From Gigantopelta aegis (Eukaryota > Mollusca > Gastropoda > Neomphalida > Peltospiridae): a stretch of 64,000 bases of DNA. The stretch lies in the NCBI RefSeq assembly GCF_016097555.1, contig NC_054704.1, positions 31,519,554 to 31,583,553 of the forward strand, written 5' to 3'. Below, piece after piece: positions 1-34,150 of the stretch; the stretch's first letter is position 1; every line of letters starts with the position of its first letter. A model generated the notes under the pieces. It made no database searches. It saw only the letters and a program-made list of their open reading frames with translations, and was not told where the DNA came from. Both the position numbers and the translations under genes were made by a program.

Positions 1-72
1 ATATATATATATATATATATATATATACTAGTATTTCGCTTTCTCTCTGCCTCTCTCTCGCTCTCTCTCTGC

Positions 73-165
<93 letters not shown>
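1..165. repeat. (AT)n, (CT)n and (CA)n microsatellites
   Basis: AT units run to base 27, CT units with a few interruptions from about 41 to 149, and CA units to 165. Confidence 0.95.
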
Positions 166-840
166 TATCTCTCTCATGCATATGTATACATATATTACTA
201 AATAAATGCATTATATACGAGTGAAAAGTTTTAATTATGAATTGTTTATGTATATACAAGAATACCATGTACAGCAATGATTTAAGGCCCCCAACCTTGA
301 TCTTGATTATGTTTCTGGGGAGTCGGGACAATAAACACAAAACAAACACCAAATAGGTACTGTTAGGACCAGGAAAGCGATGACTTGACTTGGATGGAAG
401 CAAAAAATTGTGAAGGGTTAGACTTTAGCGAGTAAATTTTTTTTAAGGAGGTGGTCCGGTTATGTTCTCGGAAGAATTTTTTTTTTTTTTAATTCGACAC
501 ACAAATCGACCCCAGCCCCCACCTCCTCTATACACTCGGCTGGGAAAGACTACCACCAAGTTAAATCCCGTGTGTACGTTTTAGTCTGTGCGTTTACAGT
601 CGGTGCTAAAAATAAAAACTGATGATGGATGTAGTCACATAAGTGTTCCAGATCAGTCATTGAGAAAGCTGGAGCCAATTAATGAAGATTATACCCACTC
701 AGACTCTGTGCACATATTAGTTAGAAAACGGACTGCAATCGTTGCAATAAACCTTTAGCTTCAAGAAAAGGCCAAAGAAGAATTATGAATCGTCAAGGAA
801 GCAGGTGGTGTTTTCAAAAGGCTAAGCTTAAGTGATTCAC
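166..840. other. Unassigned AT-rich sequence
   Basis: No gene, repeat copy or terminal inverted repeat was recognised in this stretch. Confidence 0.5.
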
Positions 841-948
841 TGGTCAGATTTGGTTCAGTTTGGCATTTAAAATATATCCTCTTCCAGTCTGTACGCAGAT
901 TATATTTGGCTTAAAAGCCGACAGTATATATGGATTAGTGGAAGGAAT

Positions 949-988
949 GAGAGAGAGAGAGAGGGGGGGGGGGGGGGGGGGGGGGGGG
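949..988. repeat. (GA)n joined to a 26-base G run
   Basis: GAGAGA changes directly to an uninterrupted run of G at 963-988. Confidence 0.95.
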
Positions 989-1262
989 TAGGATACATTA
1001 CTCATGTACTTAGATTTGTAAATGGACGGTATGTAGTCAATGGTATAGCGCTTGCCTGAGATACGATAGGTTGTATTACGTTCCAACCAGTGGCTCACAA
1101 TTGCTTCATTAAAAGGTTGTAATATGTACTATCCTGCCTTAGGAAATGTGAATATAGAATACATACCCCTTGTTGCTTTTCGGTAGTAGCTTCCTACACC
1201 CTACCCCATCTTAGTTCAGTTCAATATAGTTGTGTTGAAGAATACAGGTTCACAGTCGATCA

Positions 1263-1573
1263 AAAGTTTAAAGTTTGTTTTGTTTAACGGCACCACTGGA
1301 GCATATTGATTTATTAATCATCGGCTATTGGATGTCAAATATTTGGTAATTCTGAGTCTTAGAGCGGAAACTCGCAACATTGTTACGTTAGTAGCAAGGG
1401 ATCTTTTATATGTACCATCCGATAGACAGGATATCACACGTCACGGCCTTTGATGTACCAGTGGTGGTGCACTGGCTGGAATGAGAAATAACCTAATGGG
1501 TCACAGATGGGAATCGATCCTAGACAAACCGCGTATCTGGCGAGCTCATTGCCAATGATACGTCCTGTCCCCA
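1263..1573 (-). mobile_element. SINE, head I + tail beta
   Basis: On plus it reads from the tail (TTTGTTTTGTTTAACGGCAC, ATCATCGGCTATTGGATGTC) through AAGGGATCTTTTATATGTAC to a diverged head (GGAATCGATCC). Confidence 0.75.
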
Positions 1574-1846
1574 CTGTTAATCAAATACCGTCCTACGCCA
1601 CTGTTGTCTTATACGAAATAGTTTAAACGATTACCAAATTTCGTGTTGTTGTTTTTTCAGCGGAATGAGTTTTCATGGAACGATAAAGTGGCGACTATAA
1701 TGGATGATGACAGCTAAATTACTATTACAATTTGAACTCAACGCAAGAAATTTTAAAAGGATTTGCATGTAAATGGAAAAGTTTTTGACAGCGTCACCCA
1801 ACCCGACGTAAAATGATATATTCTTTGAAAGGAAGGAAGTGTGAAA

Positions 1847-1892
1847 GAGTGGTATCTAGCGGAAGAGGGTCAGAGTCAATCGTATATGAGAG

Positions 1893-1982
<90 letters not shown>

Positions 1983-2110
1983 ACACACACACACAGACAG
2001 CGTGTGGCGGATGTACAGAGATAGAGAGAGGGGGTTTACAGGAGTTGATCCTACAACCTCTCATATCAGAGGTGACAAATATACTACTGAGCTAATCCAT
2101 CTCCTTGGAG
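1847..2110 (-). mobile_element. Another tRNA-derived SINE, spanning a long (GA)n/(CA)n tract
   Basis: On minus, TGGATTAGCTCAGTAGTATA and GTAGGATCAACTCC form A- and B-box-like blocks. The (TC)n tract (plus 1896-1978) follows, and the element ends GACCCTCTTCCGCTAGATAC. A second, headless copy of the distal end plus its own (GA)n lies at 2309-2434. Confidence 0.6.
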
Positions 2111-2308
2111 ATATTGATATTTACAGCGTCTTTTTAGTCATTTATCTAAAAAGAAAACTGTCAATAGAATTCGAAAACTGAAAACATATTTAAAAAAAAA
2201 ATGTATCTTACAGATGATTGTTTCCAAATAAAATATGAATTTTAAGATAGCTTTAGACGGCGCGGAAACAACATTGATTTGAAGAGCAATAGCTTGAAGG
2301 TTTTATTA

Positions 2309-2344
2309 AAGTGGTATCTTGCGGAAGAGGGTCAGACTCTATTT

Positions 2345-2434
<90 letters not shown>
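2309..2434 (-). mobile_element. Headless second copy of the (GA)n-bearing SINE
   Basis: AGTGGTATCTTGCGGAAGAG and GGTCAGACTCTATTTTATAT match 1847-1890 closely and are again followed by (GA)n. The tRNA-like part is missing. Confidence 0.55.
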
Positions 2435-2439
<5 letters not shown>

Positions 2440-3274
2440 TTTCAGTTTAGAAGTGCAGTGTTTGTGTGGCTGAATATGACCCTCTATTACTGTTGCTATG
2501 CAAGACACTGGTTCATTTTATTTTAGTGCTTAAAGTTCACGTGTGCCATCCTGATGGCGAAGCCATTATAAAACACTTAGTTTGGTTTCTGAATGTTTAT
2601 TAGTCACGCCATGATGTATGCAAATGTGAACTAAGAGTACCAAATGGAAATTAATTGTTACTTTTAAATACCTGTTACAGTTAGTAGGATGTGCTCTATA
2701 TAACTTAAGTGGGGTTAAATGATAAAATACATATTGTAGTATTATACTATAGAATTTGCTTGTGTAACATTTACGGCTTAATTACATACGGCAAAACATG
2801 CCTACTAGAATTAATAGCATTTAAATACCAGAATGTTTGGTATAAAAACAAAACTAGCATTGCAAAAATAGTGGCAGAAAGGCTATTAATAGGTTTATTA
2901 TTTGTCACCGCTTATACTAGTTATAATTTAACTAGTTTTGATAGCACCGCACACATCTTTCCAGCCAGTGTTCCTGTTTGTGGGATGCTGCATATCCATT
3001 GATGCTAATAAGAAAAAGTAAGACATTTCTTGTAATAGTGTTATGTCTTGTCATTTTGGTTTTAAACCTAATACAAAGACTGTCTCTAAGTCTCAGTCCT
3101 TTGAAACATATTTTCAGCACATATAGTATTCCGGTAATTAAAATATTAATTAAAAAAAAAAAAAATTGACAAACAAAATTTTATAGAGTTATCAAAACGA
3201 ATCCCAAATGAATTTATCCAAATAATTTTTTTTTTCTTCTTCAAAATAGAACTTAAAAGGACAAACAGTTGGAG

Positions 3275-3525
3275 AGGCAGGACGTAACCCAGTGGAAAAG
3301 CGCTCGCTTGATGCACTGTCGGTCTAGGATAGATCTCAGTGGTTGGGCCCATTGGGCTATTTCTCGGTCCAGCCAGTTCAAAACTGACAAAGGCCGTGAT
3401 ATTTGCTATCCTATCGGGTGGTGCATTTAAAATTTCCCTTGCTACAAAGTGAAAAATGTAACGGGTTTCTTCCCTAAGACTATATCAAAATTACCAAATG
3501 TTGGAGATCCAACAGTCGATGATTT
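3275..3525 (+). mobile_element. SINE, head I + tail beta, ending at a poly-G tract
   Basis: Head AGGACGTAACCCAGTGGAAA, core GGTGGTGCATTTAAAATTTC, then GGGTTTCTTCCCTAAGACTA and CAAATGTTGGAGATCCAAC. A 19-base G run begins at 3539. Confidence 0.7.
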
Positions 3526-3538
3526 TCCAATAGGCGGT

Positions 3539-3683
3539 GGGGGGGGGGGGGGGGGGGTCACTGGAGCTACGAATGGACTGGGGGAGGGAGGCAGCAGCAG
3601 AGTAGTAATGGAGGTTGCCGGGGGTATTTGTTCCCTTGTTCCCGGTAACCAGGCTCGGTGGGGGGGGGGGGGGGGGGGGGGGG
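3539..3683. repeat. Two long poly-G runs about 100 bases apart
   Basis: There are 19 G from 3539 and 24 G from 3660, on the same strand, with GGGGGAGGGAGG between them. Confidence 0.9.
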
Positions 3684-3689
3684 CGGAAG

Positions 3690-4110
3690 AGTTTACTTAT
3701 TCAAGCAAGGTTAGACCGTTAGACCGTATGACTGAAAGGGTGAGGAGTTGGGGGAATGGATTGGGAACTGACATGTCAAGTGCAGCTATGCATGTAGGAA
3801 TAACATTATTCAATCTACAGACGTGTCGACACGTCATTTTCAAATTGCACATAAGCAAGAAACGCTCCCATCAGTGCCACTTTGCGTTATTAATGCCAAC
3901 ATCGCTGCTAAATTTTGATATCGGCGCTGTCATGACCACGGTGAACGTCCCGCGGCGTTTCTTCTGCTAGGAGTTCACACTGTCAATTGTCGTCAACCAT
4001 TACTGTCAGCCACGTGTCGGTGGATCGTTTACGCGGTGATCGTCTCGGTACACAGTGGCTTCGTCGCGTCGCCATCCCACACCCCTTCATGGGCTGGTGA
4101 AACGACCACT
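3690..4110. other. CpG-rich island in otherwise AT-rich DNA
   Basis: CpG is frequent here (for example CGTCCCGCGGCG, GTTTACGCGGTGATCG, CGTCGCGTCGCC) and almost absent in neighbouring sequence. No splice-bounded coding frame could be built. It could be an old GC-rich transposon piece, or a promoter of a gene outside the window. Confidence 0.4.
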
Positions 4111-4665
4111 GCGGTATTTCTTCAATGGCCACCATCCTCAGAATTAAATTAAGTTTACAATTAATAACCTAGTACCTAATGTGGGGGCGGGAACAATTAG
4201 ACCCCCAGAAAAATGGTGAAGCCGTATGCATTACTTATTACTAATACTAGGTCTTGGTTTCCTTTTTACCGTTATCACAAGTTATTTTAGGCGAGGTACG
4301 ACACTGAATTGTAACCGGGGAGCTTGCTCCCAATAACTTCTCTCTTTTAAATAATAATAATAAAATAAAATTGAAAAAAGAACCACTGCTGTCAAATTAT
4401 TTTTAAACCAATGCAATCCTTTACTAAATAAGATGGAGAATTTAAGACTCCCTCAGTCGTATATTGAACCTGTTTTGTGCTCTTTGTGTTTGCAATGAGT
4501 ATTGTATTTTATAGTTTAGCCTATATTTTAAAAATCGGAAGGACATTTTACAACTGGGATGGGGTAAGTGGCCTCTTTACCATCTCCAGTTCCAGATGCT
4601 GAAGAGGATAAATGGTGCTGTCGATTATCTTTTTGCTTTTTGGGTTTAGTTACTATTACCATTTT

Positions 4666-4930
4666 ACAACTAAGAACCACATAAAAGCATCTGTGTGCAC
4701 ACACAACCCCAAATAAACACACATACTAGAAAATTAATATTACGTTAACATATATACACTCTCAAATAAAATAAACAACAAGTGAAAAATTGGCTGTTGG
4801 TTTACTTAAAATAACGATTTTGTACAACATAACCACATAAAAGCACTTTTGTGCACATACAACCCCAAATAAACACACACACTACCATATAATTATATGT
4901 AAATATGCATACTCTCAACCAAAATAAATA
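4666..4930. repeat. Direct duplication of about 110 bases
   Basis: AACCACATAAAAGCA and ACAACCCCAAATAAACACAC occur near 4675-4720 and again near 4830-4885, followed by similar ACTCTCAA-containing sequence. Confidence 0.65.
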
Positions 4931-5758
4931 AATAGACCCAGTAGACGCCGCATTCAATATCGATATCCAACAAAATGATCACAGCATTAAGACTACCACA
5001 ACTTCAATGGCAACTGTATAAATAAAACAGAGAATTCTGAAACATGAAACGATCTTACTGCAGCAAATATATCAGGAAATTAATTATTTTATAGAAAACG
5101 AACACTGAGTAAATACGACAATCCCATAATAGTTGGTCGGTTATACAACTTTTAAATAATAATAGTAAATAATAATAATAGTAAATAATAATAACACTCA
5201 TAATAATCATAGTAATAATAAAATTCATAGTTTACACTTGTCCACTAATGAAACCTTATTTAATAACACGGGCATGAACATTTAAAAAAAAATTAAAATT
5301 AAAATTATATTTTTAAAAAACCCACCTAAACCTACCATAACCCATTAACCGATCGTTCAGTAACGTCAATTACATTTTATATGAGAACCTAACGATGAAC
5401 TTTCCAAGCAATTTATCATTCATACGAATTTGATTGCTATTCAGCTTGCAAACCAAATGATCTGCTCTTTGCATTACTACATTAAAGATTACTCATTTTG
5501 GTTATGTGTTCTCAATTATAAATTCGTCCAGAACACAACGGACGGACAGAAATAGTGCTTAAAAACACATTTGATATCAAGAAATGCGTAGGACAATGTG
5601 AAATGCACATACATGTACCCTGGCAGTGTTCAACATTCAGATGACAGAATGCTTAAAAAAGAAGCTGTTACAAATCAACAAATTCTAGTATTTAAACACA
5701 ATTCCCACCTGAAATCTAAATGTCTACAGTTTCTGTTACAGTGAAATAAATTTTAGTT

Positions 5759-6144
5759 TTAAAGGGACATTCCTGAGTTTGCTGCACTGTAAGATGTTTT
5801 CGAAAAATAAAATATTTCTACGATTAAACTTACATATTAGATATATTTTCTTGTTTAGAATATCAGTGTCTGTATATTCAATGTTTCTGGTTCTCTTAGT
5901 ATTTGTAAGAAGCCCAAACTGGATTTTGTCTTAAATAATTTCGTATGTATGAAAAAATAAATTTGAGGAAATAAAATGAAATTTAACCTAGTACAAATAG
6001 TAGAACGATAAGAAACACATTTAATATACAACCACTAATATTTTATGCAGAAAAATACATTTGATAAGTAATTACAATCATTAAAAAGTCTCCGTTAGTC
6101 GATAACATCTAAAAATTGCAGCAAACTCAGGAATGTCCCTTTAA
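5759..6144. mobile_element. 386-base TTAA-bordered inverted-repeat element
   Basis: TTAAAGGGACATTCCTGAGT faces ACTCAGGAATGTCCCTTTAA, with the match continuing through TTGCTGCA. Noncoding and AT-rich inside. Confidence 0.85.
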
Positions 6145-6448
6145 TTTAATTCATTTATGAAAATGTACAAGACATGTAGTAAATGAATGAATGAATGAAT
6201 GAATGTTTAACGACACCAAGACATGCAGTACCATGGTAGTGTTCAACATCTAACAAAATGAAAGAAAACATACTGTATGTATTACCATCTAGGCATCTAT
6301 GTTCTGTAAGTAGTTTAGTGAATAATTTTAATGTTTGAGTTTGTTTTTAACAAATTTATGAAAAACTAATTTTATGGCTATTTTCGCAGACTTCACTCTC
6401 AGTGCTCAGTGTAGTTGCACATGATTTTCTAAAACTACATTTGTACTA

Positions 6449-6656
6449 ATTAAACACTGTTCTCAGTGTGCTGCTATTGTACGATTTGTAAGATGTGTCA
6501 AGACAAAAAAACAGCAATTTAAAGCTAAAAATACATATTAAATATATTTCCTTGTTTAGAATGTCAGTGTGTGCACGCGTGTGTGTGTGTGTGTGTTTTG
6601 TTCCGAAACATCTAACAAATCACACAATAGCAGCACACTCAGAACAGTCGCTTTAA
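6449..6656. mobile_element. 208-base inverted-repeat element
   Basis: ACTGTTCTCAGTGTGCTGCT faces AGCAGCACACTCAGAACAGT. It contains a short (GT)n tract. Noncoding. Confidence 0.75.
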
Positions 6657-6935
6657 TTAATATAAATGTAGTTTTTGAAAATCATGTATATACATATGCA
6701 CATACACACACATACATACATACAAAGAGGTTCAGGCTTTGGTATTGTTTGTTGTAGCTTAAATTTCATTTCACTTCTTAATATATATTTTTTCTTATTT
6801 ATGTAAAAGATTATTGGGAGATAAATTCCAATTTGGGCTATTACAAAAATAAGGGTGACCAGAAACACCGTATATACACAGATATTGATATTCTAAACAA
6901 AACGATTTCTTTAATACACAGCTGTAAAAAGAAAA

Positions 6936-7140
6936 GAAGGAATGCTTTATTTAATGATGCTCTCAACACCTTTTATTTAGTTATATTGCGTCAGACATAT
7001 GGTTATGGATCACACAGATACTGAGAGAGAAAAGTTACTGCATCCATGCAATATGCTTATCTTTCCGATTAGCAGCAAGGGATCTTTTATATGCAGTTTC
7101 CCACAGACAGTATAGCACTAGTACATAGCTGTGGTCATTA
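6936..7140 (-). mobile_element. SINE fragment, tail alpha + core
   Basis: ATTTAATGATGCTCTCAACA, GCGTCAGACATATGGTTATG and AAGGGATCTTTTATATGCAG are diverged tail-alpha and core pieces. The tRNA-like head is absent. Confidence 0.65.
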
Positions 7141-8739
7141 AAAGGGCACTATTAAACAGAAACATGATATAATGGCAGAAAGCTCAGGACATTTTTTTAA
7201 ACCGTGTGAAATGTTTATGTTCAAAAGTTTAAATGCAATAAATTTAGCTTTTTTATGTCAAGTATCTTATTATTAACATGGTACATGTTAAATTAGTAAT
7301 ATGCGTACAAATTAAACAATTATATGTGCATGTGAGCATACACATACATACGCACACACACACAATTACAATAATATATAAACAGATCCAATTTCTATAT
7401 ACATGTATTGCTGTTGGGGTCATGGTAACATATAATGACACTATAGAATAATAACATATCTTTGAAACCAAAATAATAAATTTTGGCTTGAAGAACATCA
7501 TTATAAAAATAGTTTTTTTTGTAAACAATAGTAAATGCCTCTTACAGATTTGTCAACATCACATGGTTCATTTCTGTACAACATTCAAAATCATTGTAGT
7601 ATCAAATGTATTCAGTTCAGTTCACACATATGTATTACATATTTTTACCATTACAAGTGAGTGAGCCATATGAAAATCATGAACTCTTGAAAATATGTCA
7701 TTGCTTAAATGATATCAGTGAATGGTAAGCTGGAATTCACAAACTTTTCTGAATTTGTAAATTTTCATAAGGCTTTAACTTACATGTGATATGTTATTGA
7801 CAGTTTATGTAATAATACAGAAAATAATTAATGTGTTTTTAATGGCAGTGACAGCCGTAAACTATTTGATTGGTTCCCGAAAGGGTCATTCAGAACGTAA
7901 AGTGATGAATCAGTGTAGCCAATGTTTTTGTGCTCTGTCTACCTGGATGCAGCTCTGGCCATATACTTACAAAATAGTCTTGACTTAAAACATAGTCTAA
8001 GATGTTACGTAAATAGAATGGAGTTTCCAATTCATACTTTTACCACAGAATCTGAAGCCACACTGTACATACATGTATTTATAAACATTGGCCATATACA
8101 AAAATGTATACTTAAGTACAACCATGGACATGTTCATCTTAATCTAAAAAAATACCACAGCAGTTGATTTAAAGTTTAAAATATTTTTTTGTAATTAAGT
8201 ATAATCTAAAAACAATAAACGACAATAAATAAAAATAATGCACAAAGATTATTGCATCATCATAAGAAATGAGCCATTCCAGGTATGATCACACTGGAAA
8301 GATTAAGTAACTTGGAATATTTTATGTCTAGAATAAGCTTTTCATTTTATTTTTCGTACTAATATAGAATTAATGTTCAAGCATGCCATCCTGGGTACCC
8401 ACATAGCTGGGATTGTTTTTCACGGTGATGTAAAATTATCATGGTTAATTAATGGTTAATGTGCAAAAGATCACTATTGTTGCTTTACACTACCTCACTT
8501 ATGTGAATTGGAATTTGAATTCAGCATTTATCAGCCACAAACCAGTAGTCGAACTCAAGGCAGTTTATTTGCATAAATAATAATATTTAATAATGTAGGT
8601 CAGGGGCATACTTCACAAATCTCTCTTAACCAACATCCGAGTCCTTGCTAGTCTTTTTGCATTGTACTGTGTGATAACAATGTTTCAACGGTTTAGTGAT
8701 TTAGCTCCCAGGTTTTTACAAAATGTTAGGTACAAGTAT
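7141..8739. other. Unassigned AT-rich sequence
   Basis: Only short GT/CA tracts near 7330-7365 are notable. No coding exon or defined repeat was found. Confidence 0.5.
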
Positions 8740-8924
8740 AAGGGCTAGCTCTGGCACTCGTCATATTCACCAGTTGCAAATTTAATGAACAATTGGTGAA
8801 TTTAAAAAAAAAATTAATTTGGAGAAATAATATCATGTAATAATTAAAGTTTTGTCAGAAAATAACAAGGTTTAATAGATAATTTGGTGAAATTTTCTTT
8901 CTGTTCCCCCGAAGCTAGCACTGG
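8740..8924. mobile_element. 185-base hAT-like element, second copy
   Basis: AAGGGCTAGCTCTGGCACTC and GAAGCTAGCACTGGG-like ends, with interior similar to the copy at 22741-22925. It is somewhat more diverged. Confidence 0.65.
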
Positions 8925-9769
8925 GTATTGTCTATTTATTTTTATGCAAGCTGAATGTTACATTCAAATATACTCATGGAAAAAGGTTCCTGCATGTTTT
9001 GTATAAATTATATATTTAATCGTATTGAAGAATAAATCAAACTGTTTTCAACAAATTATTTATTAGTCATTCGTAAACATGAGATCATTTACACGATTAT
9101 GGTGTCCACACAAATCACAAATTTCAACCATTTACAAACTTTAGTTAATTTGATCCCATTTTATTTGATGCACAGGAACTTTTCCCCTCAAGTATATACA
9201 TGTATTTTGTGGATGATAGCAATTTATTTAATTTCATTTAGTGTGTAATAGGTAATAAAAGCAATTCCCTCTTAAACTACCAATCTTCTCAATCATGTGA
9301 TTATTTCTAAACTCAGGCATTGAATTTTGGGATTTAATTTTTTTTTTTACAATTCTGTCAAAATTATAAAAATGAATTATCTAGATATTTTGGGACTCCA
9401 TCTCATAATCTTATGCTTTCAACCCAAAGCAGAGAATCCTGCTCAATTTACAGCCTGTAATGTAAAACCACCCCTCATATTAACTGCTGTTACACAGTGA
9501 TGTCCCAGTACAATGTTGCATGTAACAGATGTATGCATAATTTCCCTATAATGGTACCTTTTTTGTTTGCCATACATTACATACATATATTATACCGTAC
9601 TTCATAAATGTTGCATGTGATGTTGGCAAGACATTAATTTAACAAATGGTGTCACTGAAATCAGAGACTAGGTTTATTTTGGAAAGCGAAAACTACAAGA
9701 ATCCCATTCCGACAATAAAAACAACTTGAGGCTGCTACTAATAAAGTTTACACAAGAATATAAAATTTT

Positions 9770-9995
9770 TGCAAATGTTCCAGTCATGCAAATATTCTAC
9801 ATTCAGGCTTGTCTTCCAGTCAGGCAAATATTTCACATTTAGGCAAACGTTCCAGTCATGCAAATATTCCACATTAAGGCTTGTGTTCCAGTCAGGCAAA
9901 TGTTCCACATTCACGCTTGTGTTCCAGTTAGGTGAATGTTCCATATTCAGGCTTGTCTTCCAGTCAGACAAATGTTCCATATTTAGACTATTTTT
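9770..9995. repeat. 36-base minisatellite, 6 copies, downstream of SLC17A9
   Basis: TTCCAGTCA starts at 9778, 9814, 9850, 9886, 9922 and 9958, exactly 36 apart. The unit is a multiple of three, so both strands show repetitive ORFs without significance. It may lie in the 3' UTR or just beyond. Confidence 0.9.
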
Positions 9996-10699
9996 CTAAT
10001 CAGCCAGGATAATGTTCTACATGTATTTTCCAAAGCTTTAGATTGCACCAAACTTGAGGCTATAAATGAACCCAAAATAAATGTAACCAAAAAAAGCAAG
10101 CCCAAATAAAGTACAAATACGCTAACCCAAAAACATTTCACCTCAAAACCACTGGAATGTCAAGCTGCAATTAGATTAAAATGACTTGAAATGCTTTTTA
10201 CCAGTAATTGCTGCACTAAAAAGACCTCAAAGTGTTCAGAAAAGACGAAAAAACCTACAACTGTTATACCCAAATTAGTGAGATCTAAAGCTCTGTGTTC
10301 CTCAGTGAGGCTTAGTTATGGTCTGTGGTCGAACTTATATTCCTCAGTAAAACGTATATTATTCCACAGCTAAGCAGATTGTCAAGAGTCAAGCTTGTAT
10401 TGTAAACATTTCCAGTATTCCACATAGTCAGGCTTATGCTACCCAAACTTACATTACACACCGTCATAAGTATATTGCAGTTATTCATGAATTTCACATA
10501 ATCAGTAATATGTTTCATATGATTATTTCAGTTAGTCAGGTTTATATTCAAAATGGAAAACCATGTAATCAGTCATAATTATTATCTTCACATGGTTAAT
10601 CATGTTTGGTCGTATAGGTAGTTATGTTTGACATGGATAGTCAGGTTTCACATGAGTCCAATCATTCATATGATTAGCCATATGTTCCACAGGGTCAGT

Positions 10700-10880
10700 C
10701 ATGCATGTTGTTTCACATGGTTAGTCAACTGTTCCTCTTGGTCTTTCATATGTTCCACATGGTCAGTCATATGTTCCACTTGATCTTTCATATGTTTCAC
10801 ATGGTCAGTAATATATTTCATATGTTCCACATGGTCAGTCATATATTTCATATGTTCCACATGGTCAGTCATATGTTCCA
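10700..10880. repeat. TTCCACATGGTCAGTCATAT minisatellite in the SLC17A9 3' region
   Basis: Units of about 21 bases, some with a TATATT insert, are repeated 7-8 times. Decayed copies (TTTCACATGGTTAGTCA, TTCCACATAGTCAGGCTTA) continue leftward to about 10390. It starts 46 bases after the stop codon in gene direction, so it is probably transcribed. Confidence 0.8.
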
Positions 10881-10925
10881 CACGGCTGGAAATATGATGA
10901 ACACACTACGAGTTGCTGTGTGTGA

Positions 10926-34150
<23,225 letters not shown>

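Noticed and set aside
1813-2473. Arg-Glu or Ser-Leu repeat ORFs
   Set aside because: They are direct translations of (GA)n/(CT)n microsatellites; the same applies to 59123-59408.
3449-3970. 173-codon plus-strand ORF with Gly-rich stretches
   Set aside because: It begins inside a SINE and its Gly runs come from poly-G tracts; no splice borders or family resemblance.
4528-4722. Possible terminal exon on minus (KPKKQKDNRQHHLSSSASG...)
   Set aside because: It looks somewhat coding, but no family was recognised, no partner exon was found, and part of it lies in a local duplication.
9738-10881. Minus-strand Trp/Asn and Met/His repeat peptides as coding exons
   Set aside because: They are translations of minisatellites downstream of the SLC17A9 stop codon.
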